The notes: generated by a model not told the origin, from the sequence alone. A stretch of 64,000 nucleotides of DNA from Oceanobacillus sojae (GCF_007991515.1 NZ_BJYM01000004.1:1-64000); one strand, 5' to 3'. Positions 37,677 through 49,811 are shown, counted from the stretch's first letter. Made by a program: numbers and translations.

Positions 37677-37799
37677 TCATTCTCACTCCTGACAGCTTTA
37701 TTGCAGATAATATTAGACAGAGAAAATTTTAAAATTTATTCATCCAACTGTCAAATCTTTCAAATATTGATTGGCAATCGATATAACTATTAGGACAAT

Positions 37800-37845
37800 T
37801 AAAAAGCCTGATTTCTTTATTCTATTAAAGAAATTAGGCTCTTCA
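37800..37845 (-). terminator. Terminator after the YiaA-like gene
   Basis: Stem AGCCTGATTTCTTT (37805-37818) / AAAGAAATTAGGCT (37827-37840), one mismatch, with a T-run on the minus strand. Confidence 0.8.
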
Positions 37846-37868
37846 TATTCAGCTAACCTATTCCATTT

Positions 37869-38339
37869 TCAATCTCTTTCTCTAGCCTGCTCTGTATCTC
37901 TAATATTTTTCTGAACCGTTACTGCGGAAAATAAGCTAAGTACAAATGCCATACCGTAGAATCCTTTTTCACTTAAAACAATACTTCCGGCATTGTATAG
38001 ACCGATACCAATTAATGAAATAGATATAATAAGTGCAACCCAGCTGATACCATAATAAATATTTGTCACTGGAATTCCTTCATCTTTATCTCTTACCGCT
38101 TTTTGTAACGATACCGCTGAGTATAATCCAAATATTAATACTGCAAAATAATAGCCTTTTTCATTCAGTTCCATTCCTGCGTTAAACAGGCCGATAAGAT
38201 AAGCAGATACACCAATTAATAAAGCTGCCCAGGAAGCGCCTTTAAATGCTGCGGTAGGTTCGCCTTCTTTTCTCTCAATTTTTATCTTTGGTTCCACATC
38301 CTCTTCCCTGTCTGTTACAATCTTAGGTTCGCTTGCCAT
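37869..38339 (-). CDS. yiaA: YiaA/YiaB-family inner-membrane protein
   Basis: A 156-residue protein. A charged N-terminus (1-28) precedes two copies of a two-helix repeat: '[21 protein letters not shown]...[25 protein letters not shown]' and '[17 protein letters not shown]...[25 protein letters not shown]'. The duplicated EKG(Y/F)Y...SAV(S/T)(L/V)QK pattern is the YiaAB two-helix domain. Function unknown; relatives are stress-associated in some bacteria. Confidence 0.8.
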   Translation of the reverse strand: MASEPKIVTDREEDVEPKIKIERKEGEPTAAFKGASWAALLIGVSAYLIGLFNAGMELNEKGYYFAVLIFGLYSAVSLQKAVRDKDEGIPVTNIYYGISWVALIISISLIGIGLYNAGSIVLSEKGFYGMAFVLSLFSAVTVQKNIRDTEQARERD

Positions 38340-38365
38340 TCACATTGCCTCCTTCTTTATATCTA

Positions 38366-38402
38366 TAAAATAAAGCATTGCAATAATTCTGCAATGCTTA
38401 TA
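38366..38402 (-). terminator. Terminator after the lipoprotein gene
   Basis: Perfect stem AAGCATTGCA (38373-38382) / TGCAATGCTT (38390-38399), followed by TTATTTTATAG on the minus strand. It lies between the lipoprotein and YiaA-like genes. Confidence 0.65.
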
Positions 38403-38577
38403 CTTACATTTATTATACGTGATTTCCCTGTAAAGAGAAGATGATTTTAAAAAGATAGTTACTTAGACTTACAAAGGAAATTCGAGATGCACAGCATAAA
38501 TAACAAAATGGCTTCAACGTAATTAATACTGCCTAAGCTTTAACGTTATAATCTTTTTTATATCCTGAGACTTATTT

Positions 38578-39234
38578 CTAGCTTTCAATATTCAGCTTTT
38601 TGATTAGTGCGGTTACTTCTTCGTCGTTACCTGTTTCAATATAAATCTTTTCAGTATTTTTAACGATATTCTCCGTATATTCCTCCATTGACGTGTCTAT
38701 TTGCTCCTCGCTCGGCCAGTGTGAGGGTACATCATATAAATTAATTGTTCCGTCTCCATTACCGCTATAAGTCACGATACCATCTGCCATAATTCCTCCC
38801 CCTAAAGTGATAACATCTTCTGGATAATCAACACTTGTTTCTTCATAGGGATTTACTTGTTCTCCGGCTGAGGTATGGTAAACGTTTAATTCTTCGATAT
38901 CCTGATTACCTATAATTTGCAGCCAAACACGGGCGAATTCAATTTCATCAGCTGAATATTCAGATAAGACATCGCTGTTCACCTTACTGTCATTCGATTG
39001 ATTATTTGAACTCTCATCCTCCTCTTCTTTGGATGGTTTTTCTGTAGAATCATTCTTCTTTACTTCTTCTAAGTCATCATCTGTTTTATTTGCGGATTTG
39101 TTTTCTTCAGTCTTCTCCTTCTGCTCCCCAGCTCTGTCCTCGCTATTCCTGCTTTGTTTAGCATCATCATTACAAGCTGCAAAAAGGAATGCGATGGTAA
39201 TTAAAATTATCATTGAAGCCAGTGTTCTTTTCAT
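38578..39234 (-). CDS. Putative lipoprotein
   Basis: A 218-residue exported lipoprotein. The signal sequence (1-19) ends in a lipobox FAAC with the lipid-bearing Cys near 21. A long acidic, Lys/Glu/Asn/Ser-rich linker (25-90) is probably disordered. A compact C-terminal domain (about 92-218, 'ADEIEFARVWLQIIGNQDIEELNVYH') resembles domains seen in other Bacillaceae lipoproteins. Function unknown. Confidence 0.75.
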   Translation of the reverse strand: MKRTLASMIILITIAFLFAACNDDAKQSRNSEDRAGEQKEKTEENKSANKTDDDLEEVKKNDSTEKPSKEEEDESSNNQSNDSKVNSDVLSEYSADEIEFARVWLQIIGNQDIEELNVYHTSAGEQVNPYEETSVDYPEDVITLGGGIMADGIVTYSGNGDGTINLYDVPSHWPSEEQIDTSMEEYTENIVKNTEKIYIETGNDEEVTALIKKLNIES

Positions 39235-39299
39235 TTTACATCCCTCGCTTGATAGCTTCTAAAAAAGGCAAAACAGCCTTTATCCGACTATTTTACCCT

Positions 39300-40067
39300 C
39301 TAATCTTTGTATCTAAATTCTTCCATATGATAAGAAATACTTGCCAACGCATATAAAGCTGCTGTTTCCGTACGCAAAATACGCTTACCAAGTCTTATTG
39401 CCTGAAAACCAGACTCTTTAAGATAATCCACTTCTTCCGCAGAAATCCCGCCCTCTGGACCTATCACAAGCAGAACTCGATCATTCTCGGATACATTATC
39501 CAATGCAGATGCAAAAAGAGAAGATTTTTTATCTGCTCCTTTAGCCTCTTCTTCATATGCAAAAAGCTTTACTGTATAGGATTCGCTTTCTTCTAATAAA
39601 GCTTTAAATTGCATAACAGGGAGCAGTTCAGGAATCCGATTGCGATGACTCTGTTCACTAGCTTCTTTAATAATTTTCTCAAAGCGTTTTGCTTTTTTAT
39701 GAAATTTCTGGTCATCCCATTTTGCAACAGATCTCTCTGCTGCAAACGGAATAAATTTTGCTGCCCCCAGCTCAGTTCCCTTTTGAAGAATCCATTCAAA
39801 TTTATCACCTTTAGGAATTCCTTGTGCAATGGTGACCTCCACTGGTAATTCAACGGATTCATCCAGCCAAACTTCAATTATTGCTTGCACTTCTTTTTCA
39901 TGCATTTCTTCAATTTTACAAAGAGCTGATTTCCCATCCTCTGTATTGCAAATAAATTTATCACCAGGCTTATTCCTCATAACCTTTGTCATATGATGGA
40001 CATCGTCTCCAAGAATTCGGATCGATTGATCTTGTATTTGTTCTTTCGAGATAAAATAGCGCTGCAT
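39300..40067 (-). CDS. rsmE: 16S rRNA (uracil(1498)-N3)-methyltransferase
   Basis: Methylates U1498 of 16S rRNA. 255 residues: an N-terminal PUA-like domain (1-70) and a SPOUT methyltransferase knot with 'LLVIGPEGGIS' near 199 and 'RLGKRILRTETAALYAL' near 226 at the SAM site. Follows prmA by 17 bp; the prmA-rsmE order is conserved. Confidence 0.94.
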   Translation of the reverse strand: MQRYFISKEQIQDQSIRILGDDVHHMTKVMRNKPGDKFICNTEDGKSALCKIEEMHEKEVQAIIEVWLDESVELPVEVTIAQGIPKGDKFEWILQKGTELGAAKFIPFAAERSVAKWDDQKFHKKAKRFEKIIKEASEQSHRNRIPELLPVMQFKALLEESESYTVKLFAYEEEAKGADKKSSLFASALDNVSENDRVLLVIGPEGGISAEEVDYLKESGFQAIRLGKRILRTETAALYALASISYHMEEFRYKD

Positions 40068-40084
40068 TCTAATTTCACCTGCTT

Positions 40085-41026
40085 TTATTCCGGTTTTTTA
40101 GCAACAATGGAAACCCAATCTTCCATTTCGCTGACTGAAATAATATCAAACCCGGCTTCTGTTAACTGATCCCGGACCAACTGTTTCTTCTTCTGGATAA
40201 TACCTGAAGTAATGAAATAGCCGCCCGGACGAAGACTATTATAAGCATCCTCTACAAAACGGACAATAATCTCAGCGAGAATATTGGAAACAATCATATC
40301 TGCCTGGCTCTCTACCCCGTCCAGTAAATTATTCTGTTTCGTTGTTACTTTATCCTGAAGGCGGTTTAATTTCACATTTAATTTTGTACTCTGTACAGCT
40401 ACATCGTCTAAATCAAAGGCCTGTACTGACTCCGCGCCTAATTTTACAGAAGCGATGCTTAAGACCCCTGAGCCGCAGCCAACATCAATAACTTTATCAC
40501 CAGGCTCTATATAGGCTTCTAAACCTTGAATACTCAATACTGTGGTAGGATGTGTGCCAGTACCAAAAGCCATTCCCGGATCCAGCTCAATAATTAATTC
40601 ATCTGTAGATACCGGTTTATAGTCCTCCCATGTCGGAGTGATTGTAATCCGGTTGGATATTTTGACCGGTTTATAGTACTTTTTCCAGGCGCTCGCCCAT
40701 TCTTCTTCATGAACCTCGCTTATTGTTACTTGATTTTTCCCTAAATCAATATCATAAAGAAGTAATTGGTTAATTGCTTGTTTAATCTCCTCTACAGTTT
40801 CTCCTAAAAAGCTGTTCATTGGCAGATATGCCTTAATACGAACCCCTTCATCCGGATAGTTCTCAGGATCTAACTCCACAATTTCTCCAAATCCTTCTCC
40901 TTCAAAACGCTCCAGGTCCAATGGATCTTCGATAACTAATCCGCTCGCACCTGTTTCATGCAAAATATTTGAAATAGGCTCCACTGCTTCGTTTGTTGTA
41001 AGAATGGTAATCTCTGACCATTTCAT
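40085..41026 (-). CDS. prmA: Ribosomal protein L11 methyltransferase
   Basis: Trimethylates ribosomal protein L11 with SAM. 313 residues: a substrate-binding N-terminal domain, then the methyltransferase domain with 'DVGCGSGVLSIASVKLGA' near 177 and 'SNILAEI' near 244. ATG at 41026 is preceded by GGACGGCGG; GTG at 41035 is also open. A hairpin separates it from dnaJ. Confidence 0.94.
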   Translation of the reverse strand: MKWSEITILTTNEAVEPISNILHETGASGLVIEDPLDLERFEGEGFGEIVELDPENYPDEGVRIKAYLPMNSFLGETVEEIKQAINQLLLYDIDLGKNQVTISEVHEEEWASAWKKYYKPVKISNRITITPTWEDYKPVSTDELIIELDPGMAFGTGTHPTTVLSIQGLEAYIEPGDKVIDVGCGSGVLSIASVKLGAESVQAFDLDDVAVQSTKLNVKLNRLQDKVTTKQNNLLDGVESQADMIVSNILAEIIVRFVEDAYNSLRPGGYFITSGIIQKKKQLVRDQLTEAGFDIISVSEMEDWVSIVAKKPE

Positions 41027-41065
41027 ATTGAACACCGCCGTCCTTTTAAAATATCTATGTAAACA

Positions 41066-41123
41066 GAGGCACCTCCAGCCTTTACCCTGAAAATATCATC
41101 AAATTCAAGCTGGAGGGTGCCCT
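41066..41123 (-). terminator. Hairpin between dnaJ and prmA
   Basis: GGCACCTCCAGC (41068-41079) / GCTGGAGGGTGCC (41109-41121), a strong stem with one bulge and a 29-base loop. There is no T-run, so it may attenuate or process the transcript rather than end it. Confidence 0.55.
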
Positions 41124-41125
41124 GA

Positions 41126-42265
41126 TCAGTCACCTTTGAACGCTTTACGAAAACGTTGGAAAATATTATCTTCTTGTTCATCTGTAGATTCATGTCCGCC
41201 TAGTTCATTAAATTGACGCAATAAATCTTTTTGTTTGTCTGTTAAGTTGGTTGGTGTCATAATCTTCACTTTAATATGCTGATCTCCATGACCTCTTCCA
41301 TGAACATTTGGTGCTCCTTTTCCTTTTAAACGGAAAGTCTTGCCTGCCTGTGTACCTGCTGGAATTCTTAATTTGACTTTCCCATGTACAGTAGGAACTT
41401 CTATTTCATCACCTAAAGCAGCCTGTGCAAAGGTAAGCGGCAATTCACAGAAAATATGGTCGCCTTCGCGGACAAAGAAATCATGCTTGCGAACACGAAT
41501 TACAACAAACAAATCGCCTGCAGGCCCGCCATTTTTTCCCGGCTCTCCTTTTCCGGCGACACGGATTTGCTGCCCTTCGTCAATACCTGCCGGAATATTA
41601 ATATGAATTTTTTTCTTTTTATTAACTGTTCCGGAACCGCCGCAGGTTTCACATTTTTCAGGTATAATTTTACCTGTTCCGTTACAATAATGACATACAC
41701 GGCGATTAACCACACGACCAAACGGCGTATTCTGCTCTTGGTTTAGTTGGCCTGAACCATGGCAGTGCGAACATGTTTCTGTCTTTGTACCCGGTTTCGC
41801 TCCTGAACCATGACAAGTATCGCATTCTTCTTCCTGAGAGACTTCAATATCCGTTTCTTTTCCGAAAATCGCTTCTTCAAAATCAAGAATCATCGTATAT
41901 TGTAAATCGTCTCCCTGCTGCGGAGCGTTTGGATCACGCGTACGCCCTCCGCCACCAAAGAACATATCAAAAATGTCACTGAATCCGCCAAAGTCTTGAG
42001 CGCCGCCTCCGCCAAAACCGCCGAATCCCTGACCTTGAGCTCCTGCATGCCCAAATTGATCATATTGTGCTTTTTTTTGATCATCACTTAATACTTCATA
42101 AGCTTCTTTTACTTCTTTAAATTTTTCCGCTGCGCCTTCTTCTTTGTTTACATCTGGGTGATATTTACGGGCCAGCTTCCGGTAACTCTTTTTTATCTCA
42201 TCCTTCGAGGCACTCTTATCCACGCCTAAAACATCATAATAATCACGTTTTGCCAAATTACTCAC
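41126..42265 (-). CDS. dnaJ: Chaperone DnaJ
   Basis: Hsp40 co-chaperone that delivers clients to DnaK and stimulates its ATPase. 379 residues: J-domain (1-70) with the HPD signature in 'KYHPDVN', a Gly/Phe-rich linker (75-110), four CxxCxGxG zinc motifs ([32 protein letters not shown]; about 148-210), and two C-terminal substrate domains. Part of the hrcA-grpE-dnaK-dnaJ operon. Confidence 0.97.
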   Translation of the reverse strand: MSNLAKRDYYDVLGVDKSASKDEIKKSYRKLARKYHPDVNKEEGAAEKFKEVKEAYEVLSDDQKKAQYDQFGHAGAQGQGFGGFGGGGAQDFGGFSDIFDMFFGGGGRTRDPNAPQQGDDLQYTMILDFEEAIFGKETDIEVSQEEECDTCHGSGAKPGTKTETCSHCHGSGQLNQEQNTPFGRVVNRRVCHYCNGTGKIIPEKCETCGGSGTVNKKKKIHINIPAGIDEGQQIRVAGKGEPGKNGGPAGDLFVVIRVRKHDFFVREGDHIFCELPLTFAQAALGDEIEVPTVHGKVKLRIPAGTQAGKTFRLKGKGAPNVHGRGHGDQHIKVKIMTPTNLTDKQKDLLRQFNELGGHESTDEQEDNIFQRFRKAFKGD

Positions 42266-42383
42266 TCCCGAAACTCTGATTGCATAAGTTTAATCATATC
42301 ATCATTCATTTGTCTGTGGCAACAATGAATATCTGCTTCGAATCAAACTGACTGCCATGCGTTCATTTTCTACATTAGTCTGT

Positions 42384-42424
42384 AAAAAAGTCAAAGCCAA
42401 GAGAATCCTGACTTTGACTTTTAT
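42384..42424 (-). terminator. Terminator between dnaK and dnaJ
   Basis: Stem AAAAGTCAAAG / CTTTGACTTTT near 42386-42424 with a T-run on the minus strand, right after the dnaK stop codon. It would reduce dnaJ expression relative to dnaK. Confidence 0.7.
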
Positions 42425-42438
42425 TCAGTAACTATTTA

Positions 42439-44295
<1,857 letters not shown>

Positions 44296-44322
44296 TTAAA
44301 TCCTTCAATGACACATATTAGA

Positions 44323-44883
44323 TTATTTATTGACTTTTACCATAGCCGGACGGATAACCCGGTCTTTTAAGAGATAGCCTTTTTGCAGCTCTTCAACCAC
44401 TTTATTTGCTTCAATTGAATCATCTTCAATTTGCATTACTGCATGATGCAGATTCGGGTCAAAGTCAGCACCCTCTGTTTCAATAATGGAAACATCCTGG
44501 GAAGCAAATACATCTTGTAATTGACGGTATACCATATCAATTCCTTCAAGTATGCTTTTGTTTTCTTCCGATACCTCTACCTGCAGGGCACGTTCAAAAT
44601 TATCCATAACCGGAAGCAGTTCCTGCACCATGTCCTGTGCTTTATATTTACGATCTGCTTCACGTTCTTTTAATGTGCGTCTTTTATAATTATCAAATTC
44701 AGCCTGCAAGCGGAGCATACGATTCGTAAGCTCTTCTTTTTCATTTTTCAATTCTTCAATTTGAACTTCTAATTCATTATTTTCATCGACAGATTCAGAT
44801 TCAGCATTCACTTCTTCTGTTGTCTCATCAACAATTTCTTGTTCTTCTTGTTTTACTTCTTCTTTTTTTTCATTCTCTGACAT
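44323..44883 (-). CDS. grpE: Nucleotide exchange factor GrpE
   Basis: Swaps ADP for ATP on DnaK. 186 residues: an acidic disordered start (1-40, very Glu-rich), long coiled-coil (42-95, 'MLRLQAEFDNYKRRT') and the C-terminal beta domain with 'FDPNLHHAVMQIED' near 144. Between hrcA and dnaK as usual. Confidence 0.96.
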   Translation of the reverse strand: MSENEKKEEVKQEEQEIVDETTEEVNAESESVDENNELEVQIEELKNEKEELTNRMLRLQAEFDNYKRRTLKEREADRKYKAQDMVQELLPVMDNFERALQVEVSEENKSILEGIDMVYRQLQDVFASQDVSIIETEGADFDPNLHHAVMQIEDDSIEANKVVEELQKGYLLKDRVIRPAMVKVNK

Positions 44884-44968
44884 CTACTCGGGCACCTCTT
44901 TTCTAAATTACAATTAAAAACTATACCATAGAAGATATAGACAGGAAACCAAAACCCTTGATTTCTTT

Positions 44969-44983
44969 ATAAGGATGTTCACT
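44969..44983. repeat. Half-copy of the AGAGGATGTTCAAA dispersed repeat
   Basis: ATAAGGATGTTCACT in the hrcA-grpE gap, matching the core of the element found at 3.6, 12.6, 19.1 and 61.1 kb. Too short to be certain on its own. Confidence 0.3.
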
Positions 44984-44987
44984 TACA

Positions 44988-46019
44988 TCATGATTTGTCA
45001 CTATACCATTTTCCCATTGCACCAGTCATTTCCTTGGAGATGCTTTCCATTAAGGATAATACTTTTTTATACTCCATTCTCGTGGGTCCGATTAATGCAA
45101 TTGTACCCATCTGGCCGCCGCCAATATGGTAAGAAGCAGTGATCAAACTCAAGTCTTTAATCTCTTCAACTTCATTTTCATGACCAATAGAAACTTTAAT
45201 ACCTTGATTAGAGTTCTTCAAGAGATTTACAATTTCATCCTCGCGTTCCATCAAGGAGTAAAATGAGCGAATTCGATCAACATCATTGAATTCCGGCTGC
45301 ATCAAGATATTGGCTTTACCGCCAAAATAAAGCTTTACAGCCTGCTCTTGTGTGAAGAGTGTGCGAATCCAATTGAGTGAAGAATCTACGCCATTCATAT
45401 ATTTCATCATTAAGGAAGCTACTTCATTTTGAATCACCTCAGGAATCCTGTAAAGTGGAATCCCCTGAAGACGGTTATTTAAAATGTTTACCAGCTTTTC
45501 GAGATCAGATGATGAAACTCCTTTTGGCAAAGTAAAGGATCGATGCTCTACATGACCTGTGTTTGTTACTAAAATCGCTACTGCTGATTGATCGGACAGT
45601 GCTAGAACCTGAATCTGCTTTACTGTTGTTTCAAACATTTCCGGTCCAAGAATGATTGACGTATAATTTGTTAACTTAGAGAGAGCCTCTGCTGCCGTCT
45701 GCACAATCTGTTCAAATTCATATATTCCGTTATTTGTTAATCTTTCAATGATGCCCAGTCCATGCTGATATATTTCAGGACCAATTAAATGATCGACATA
45801 ATAACGATATCCTTTTTCTGAAGGCACACGCCCAGAAGAGGTATGCGTCTTTTCTAAAAAGCCCAGCTCTTCTAAATCCGCCATTTCATTTCGAATCGTT
45901 GCGGCGCTGTACGGTAAAGTATCTTTTTTAGATAGCGCCCTGGATCCAACCGGTTTAGCAGATTCTATAAAATCATCAATAATCACCTGCAATATCATAA
46001 GTTGCCTATCTGTTAACAT
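44988..46019 (-). CDS. hrcA: Heat-inducible transcription repressor HrcA
   Basis: Repressor that binds CIRCE and shuts off the dnaK operon; GroEL activates it. 343 residues: winged-helix N-terminus (1-75, 'LTDRQLMILQVIIDDFIESAKPVGS' and 'SAATIRNEMADLEELGFL'), then GAF-like and insert domains. ATG at 46019 with AGAGGTG is chosen; the frame to 46046 would run through the operator. Confidence 0.96.
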   Translation of the reverse strand: MLTDRQLMILQVIIDDFIESAKPVGSRALSKKDTLPYSAATIRNEMADLEELGFLEKTHTSSGRVPSEKGYRYYVDHLIGPEIYQHGLGIIERLTNNGIYEFEQIVQTAAEALSKLTNYTSIILGPEMFETTVKQIQVLALSDQSAVAILVTNTGHVEHRSFTLPKGVSSSDLEKLVNILNNRLQGIPLYRIPEVIQNEVASLMMKYMNGVDSSLNWIRTLFTQEQAVKLYFGGKANILMQPEFNDVDRIRSFYSLMEREDEIVNLLKNSNQGIKVSIGHENEVEEIKDLSLITASYHIGGGQMGTIALIGPTRMEYKKVLSLMESISKEMTGAMGKWYSDKS

Positions 46020-46033
46020 GATGATCACCTCTG

Positions 46034-46060
46034 TTAGCACTCTCATGTTTTGAGTGCTAA
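46034..46060. promoter_or_regulatory. CIRCE operator of the hrcA operon
   Basis: TTAGCACTC (46034-46042), nine-base spacer, GAGTGCTAA (46052-46060). This is a perfect match to the HrcA-binding consensus, 15 bp before the hrcA start codon. It shows autoregulated heat-shock control of hrcA-grpE-dnaK-dnaJ. Confidence 0.97.
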
Positions 46061-46070
46061 ATCTATAATA

Positions 46071-46099
46071 AAATTATCAAATTCATTTTCTTTTGTCAA
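46071..46099 (-). promoter_or_regulatory. Candidate sigma-A promoter of the hrcA operon
   Basis: On the minus strand, TTGACA (46094-46099), 17-base spacer, TAATTT (46071-46076), directly upstream of CIRCE. The -35 box overlaps the hemW stop codon. The -10 is not ideal. Confidence 0.5.
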
Positions 46100-47277
46100 A
46101 CAGTTTGACTTTCTGCGGCTATAATTTTTTGATCAAAGTCTTCCAGTAATAAAAACTGCCCGAAAACTCTGTCGCCAAGAAGCATTCCTCTGTTCGTCAA
46201 TGCATAGTTTCCATCGTTATATGTTAATAATTTGTCATGAATTAATTGATTTAATTCATTCCCATATATTTTCTCCAAAGATACACCATATCTTTGCCGA
46301 AATACTTTCTTATCAATTCCTTCCGCTTTTCGCAGCTGTAAAAACAGCTCTTCTTCAATTCTGTCCTGCAGCGTTATTTCTTCCAGTTGTTCAACTGCTG
46401 AACCGAAACGGTGGATTTCTTTCATATAAGTTCCCAAAGGTTTGTAATTTGCTGTACGTTTTCCCGGTAAATATCCGTGAGCTCCGGCTCCAAACCCAAA
46501 ATAATAGTCATTATTCCAGTACGTTAAATTATGTCTGCTCTCGTATCCCGGCTTGGCAAAATTACTTATTTCATACTGAAGCACACCCTGTTTTTTCATG
46601 TTTTCCTGAAGCAGCTGATACATCTCTACCTCGTCATCCTCTGGAGGCTGATGCAGGGCTCCCTTTCTCTTCTTGTGATAAAACACGGTTTTCGGCTCAA
46701 TTTGCAGTGCATATGTTGAGTAATGAGGAAGTCCAAACTGCAAGGCTTCTTTTAATGTTTTTTCAAAGTGGGATACTGACTGATCAGGGAGAGCATAAAT
46801 TAAATCCAGACTAATGTTTGTAAACTTTGCCTGTGTCAAAATATCAACTGTTGTATAAACATCCGCCACACGATGTATGCGGCCAATTTTTTCAAGCATA
46901 TCATCATCCATTACTTGGACACCAAAAGAAATCCGGTTTACTCCATAATCATGAAGCAATGCTGCTTTTTCTGCATCAATATCACCCGGGTTAATTTCAA
47001 TCGTAAATTCCTCACATGACGTGAGGTCAAACTTTTCATTTAAAAAGTGAAAAAGCTTCTGCAGCTGACTCATGGACAACGCTGTAGGAGTTCCGCCACC
47101 CATATAAATCGTCCGGAAGACATTTCTTTTTCCGGGAATAGCTGTATCAATTTCTTTTATTAATGCATCTATGAAGGCATCTGCCTTTGTCTCCATATAA
47201 TAATATTTTACAAAATTACAGTAATGGCAAATTTGCTTACAAAAAGGAATATGAATATATACTGACTGAACTTGCAT
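46096..47277 (-). CDS. hemW: Radical-SAM heme chaperone HemW
   Basis: HemN-like radical-SAM protein that inserts heme into respiratory enzymes rather than oxidising coproporphyrinogen. 393 residues with CxxxCxxC in 'HIPFCKQICHYCNF' near 10-22 and the glycine-rich SAM loop 'MGGGTPTAL' near 65. A C-terminal HemN domain follows. ATG at 47277 has AAAGGAAG. In its usual place between hrcA and lepA. Confidence 0.93.
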   Translation of the reverse strand: MQVQSVYIHIPFCKQICHYCNFVKYYYMETKADAFIDALIKEIDTAIPGKRNVFRTIYMGGGTPTALSMSQLQKLFHFLNEKFDLTSCEEFTIEINPGDIDAEKAALLHDYGVNRISFGVQVMDDDMLEKIGRIHRVADVYTTVDILTQAKFTNISLDLIYALPDQSVSHFEKTLKEALQFGLPHYSTYALQIEPKTVFYHKKRKGALHQPPEDDEVEMYQLLQENMKKQGVLQYEISNFAKPGYESRHNLTYWNNDYYFGFGAGAHGYLPGKRTANYKPLGTYMKEIHRFGSAVEQLEEITLQDRIEEELFLQLRKAEGIDKKVFRQRYGVSLEKIYGNELNQLIHDKLLTYNDGNYALTNRGMLLGDRVFGQFLLLEDFDQKIIAAESQTV

Positions 47278-47440
47278 TGTTTGACTTCCTTTCTTACTAA
47301 AATAAATCGTCAATCAACAGGAGTTTCTTCATTTCATACGGAAATATACCTGTAATTATTCGTTCATTTTCAAATACCGAAGACAAAGCCTTTGATTGAA
47401 TAAAAGACAATGTACTGTATTTTATCACATTTAAATATGT

Positions 47441-47767
47441 TTAACTATCATTCTTACGGGCTGAAATGTAAATCGAAAAAATGATGAAGGCCAGTGAAGG
47501 ATGATAGCTGACATAAAGAGGTCTGTTGTCACAGATCAGTCTGTTTAAAACTCTTGCCGATTGTAGTTCCGTTTTGTGTAAAAACAAACTATAATTTTCT
47601 ATATGGGCAGGTAGCTGAATGAAGAAATTATACGCAAGTCTTGCTTCATCTTTTATATTCATTTTTTTGGTTAACAAACTTAGTCCTGAAAAAACAAGGA
47701 GACAACTAAACAGAAGAGTAAATGGAAATTGAAAATAACAATAAGTTTTCAAAAGAAAAATAAGCAT
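47441..47767 (-). CDS. Doubtful orphan ORF
   Basis: A 108-codon frame between lepA's terminator and hemW. Residues 1-32 are hydrophobic ('FPFTLLFSCLLVFSGLSLL') and the remainder is soluble. Upstream of the ATG there is only a weak AGG. No resemblance to a known family is evident, and B. subtilis has nothing here. It may be a lineage-specific small membrane protein or a chance frame. Confidence 0.25.
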   Translation of the reverse strand: MLIFLLKTYCYFQFPFTLLFSCLLVFSGLSLLTKKMNIKDEARLAYNFFIQLPAHIENYSLFLHKTELQSARVLNRLICDNRPLYVSYHPSLAFIIFSIYISARKNDS

Positions 47768-47787
47768 AGGAGAACCTATAAATAATT

Positions 47788-47832
47788 CAAAAACCCGTCA
47801 AAAGCATATATCTCTGCCATGACGGGTTTTAC
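47788..47832 (-). terminator. Terminator downstream of lepA
   Basis: Perfect stem AAACCCGTCA (47791-47800) / TGACGGGTTT (47820-47829) with T-runs on both sides, 120 bases past the lepA stop codon. Confidence 0.75.
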
Positions 47833-47950
47833 TTATAAAAATATTTGTAACAGTCTGCAATTTCTGCCAGCCTAAATAGAGAAAAAGCAGTCTGCTACAC
47901 GAGTTAAATTAAATGTTTGTTTCGATATAAACCTTGCGTTAAATTAGTAT

Positions 47951-49759
47951 TTAATCCTCATCCATCTTCAGAACAGCCATAAACGCTTCTTGTGGAACTT
48001 CTACAGAACCTACCATCTTCATACGCTTCTTACCTTCTTTTTGTTTTTCAAGAAGCTTTCTTTTCCGGGTAATATCTCCGCCATAAAGCTTCGCAGTTAC
48101 ATCTTTACGTACTGCCTTGATATTGGATCTGGCTACAATTTTATTACCGATTGCTGCCTGAACCGGTACTTCAAATTGCTGTCTTGGAATTAATTTCTTC
48201 AGCTTTTCAACAATCTGCTTACCGCGCTCATAAGCGAAATCACGGTGAACAACAAACGATAGCGCATCAATGGAATCACTGTTGAGCAGGATATCCATTT
48301 TCACAAGCCGGGAAGGCTGATAGCCGATTAATTCATAGTCAAACGATGCATACCCTTTTGTCTGTGATTTTAACTGGTCAAAGAAATCATAAACAATTTC
48401 CGAAAGCGGAATATGATAGACCACATTGACGCGAATGTCATCTAAATATTGCATATCTACAAAATTCCCGCGTTTCTTCTGAGCAATTTCCATCACAGCC
48501 CCAACATAATCATTCGGAACCATAATGGTAGCCTCTACATAAGGCTCACGTACTTCTTGAATGACTTGCGGATCTGGCATTTCTGATGGATTATCCACAG
48601 AAACCACGTCGCCATTTGTCAACTCCACTTCAAAAATAACACTTGGAGCTGTTGTAATTAAACTGATACCAAATTCTCTTTCAATACGCTCTTGAATAAT
48701 TTCCATATGGAGCAATCCTAAGAAACCACAGCGGAAGCCGAAACCAAGTGCCTGAGAAGTTTCTGCTTCATATTGCAGAGAGGAATCGTTCAGCTCCAAA
48801 CGTTCTAAAGCTTCTCTTAAATCATTATAGTCATTGGAATCTACCGGATAGAGTCCGCAAAATACCATTGGGTTCAGACGGCGGTAACCTGGAAGTGCTT
48901 CATCGGCTGGTCTGTTAGCTAACGTAATGGTATCCCCGACACGTGAATCACCAACATTTTTAATTGACGCGGTTAAATAACCTACATCCCCGACTGTTAA
49001 TTCTTTTTGAGGAAGCTGTTTCGGCGTAAATACACCTACTTCATTTACCTCAAACTCTTTACCGGTAGCCATCATTCTGATTTTATCTCCGACTTTAACA
49101 GAGCCTTCCTTCACACAGACATAAGCAATAACACCACGGTAGGAATCATAAAGCGAGTCAAAGATTAAAGCTTTCAACGGATCATCCGCACTTCCTGGCG
49201 GCTCCGGCACAGCCTCAGCTACACGCTCAAGAATCTCTTCAATTCCTATATTTGCTTTTGCAGAAGCTAAGATTGCTTCATCACCATCAATTCCTAAAAC
49301 ATCTTCTAATTCCTTTTTAACTTTTTCCGTGTCTGCACTCGGCAAATCGATTTTATTAATTACTGGAATAATCTCTAGATCATTTTCCATTGCCAAATAA
49401 ACGTTTGCGAGCGTCTGTGCTTCAATTCCCTGGGCAGCATCCACCACAAGAATAGCACCTTCACAAGCAGCTAAACTTCTGGATACCTCGTATGTAAAAT
49501 CAACATGCCCCGGTGTATCAATCAGATGAAAAATAAATTCTTCTCCAGCTTTATTTGTATATTTTAATTGTACTGCATTTAATTTAATGGTTATGCCACG
49601 TTCACGCTCCAAATCCATTCCATCCAGCAGCTGTTCTTTCATTTCACGTTTCGTTACTGTTTCTGTATTTTCAAGAATCCGATCAGCTAATGTTGACTTT
49701 CCGTGGTCAATATGAGCAATGATCGAAAAATTTCTGACGTTTCTTTTTTTATTCGTCAT
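47951..49759 (-). CDS. lepA: Elongation factor 4 (LepA)
   Basis: Ribosome-associated translational GTPase that back-translocates or helps assemble ribosomes. 602 residues: G1 'AHIDHGKST' near 15, G3 DTPGH near 77, G4 NKID near 131, EF-G-like domains II-V, and the LepA-specific C-terminus from about 480. ATG at 49759 is preferred with GGAG ten bases upstream; GTG at 49768 sits on the ribosome site itself. Confidence 0.96.
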   Translation of the reverse strand: MTNKKRNVRNFSIIAHIDHGKSTLADRILENTETVTKREMKEQLLDGMDLERERGITIKLNAVQLKYTNKAGEEFIFHLIDTPGHVDFTYEVSRSLAACEGAILVVDAAQGIEAQTLANVYLAMENDLEIIPVINKIDLPSADTEKVKKELEDVLGIDGDEAILASAKANIGIEEILERVAEAVPEPPGSADDPLKALIFDSLYDSYRGVIAYVCVKEGSVKVGDKIRMMATGKEFEVNEVGVFTPKQLPQKELTVGDVGYLTASIKNVGDSRVGDTITLANRPADEALPGYRRLNPMVFCGLYPVDSNDYNDLREALERLELNDSSLQYEAETSQALGFGFRCGFLGLLHMEIIQERIEREFGISLITTAPSVIFEVELTNGDVVSVDNPSEMPDPQVIQEVREPYVEATIMVPNDYVGAVMEIAQKKRGNFVDMQYLDDIRVNVVYHIPLSEIVYDFFDQLKSQTKGYASFDYELIGYQPSRLVKMDILLNSDSIDALSFVVHRDFAYERGKQIVEKLKKLIPRQQFEVPVQAAIGNKIVARSNIKAVRKDVTAKLYGGDITRKRKLLEKQKEGKKRMKMVGSVEVPQEAFMAVLKMDED

Positions 49760-49811
49760 TTCACGCACACTCCTAAGTTTTTCCTGTACAAACTATATTT
49801 CTTTCCACAAT

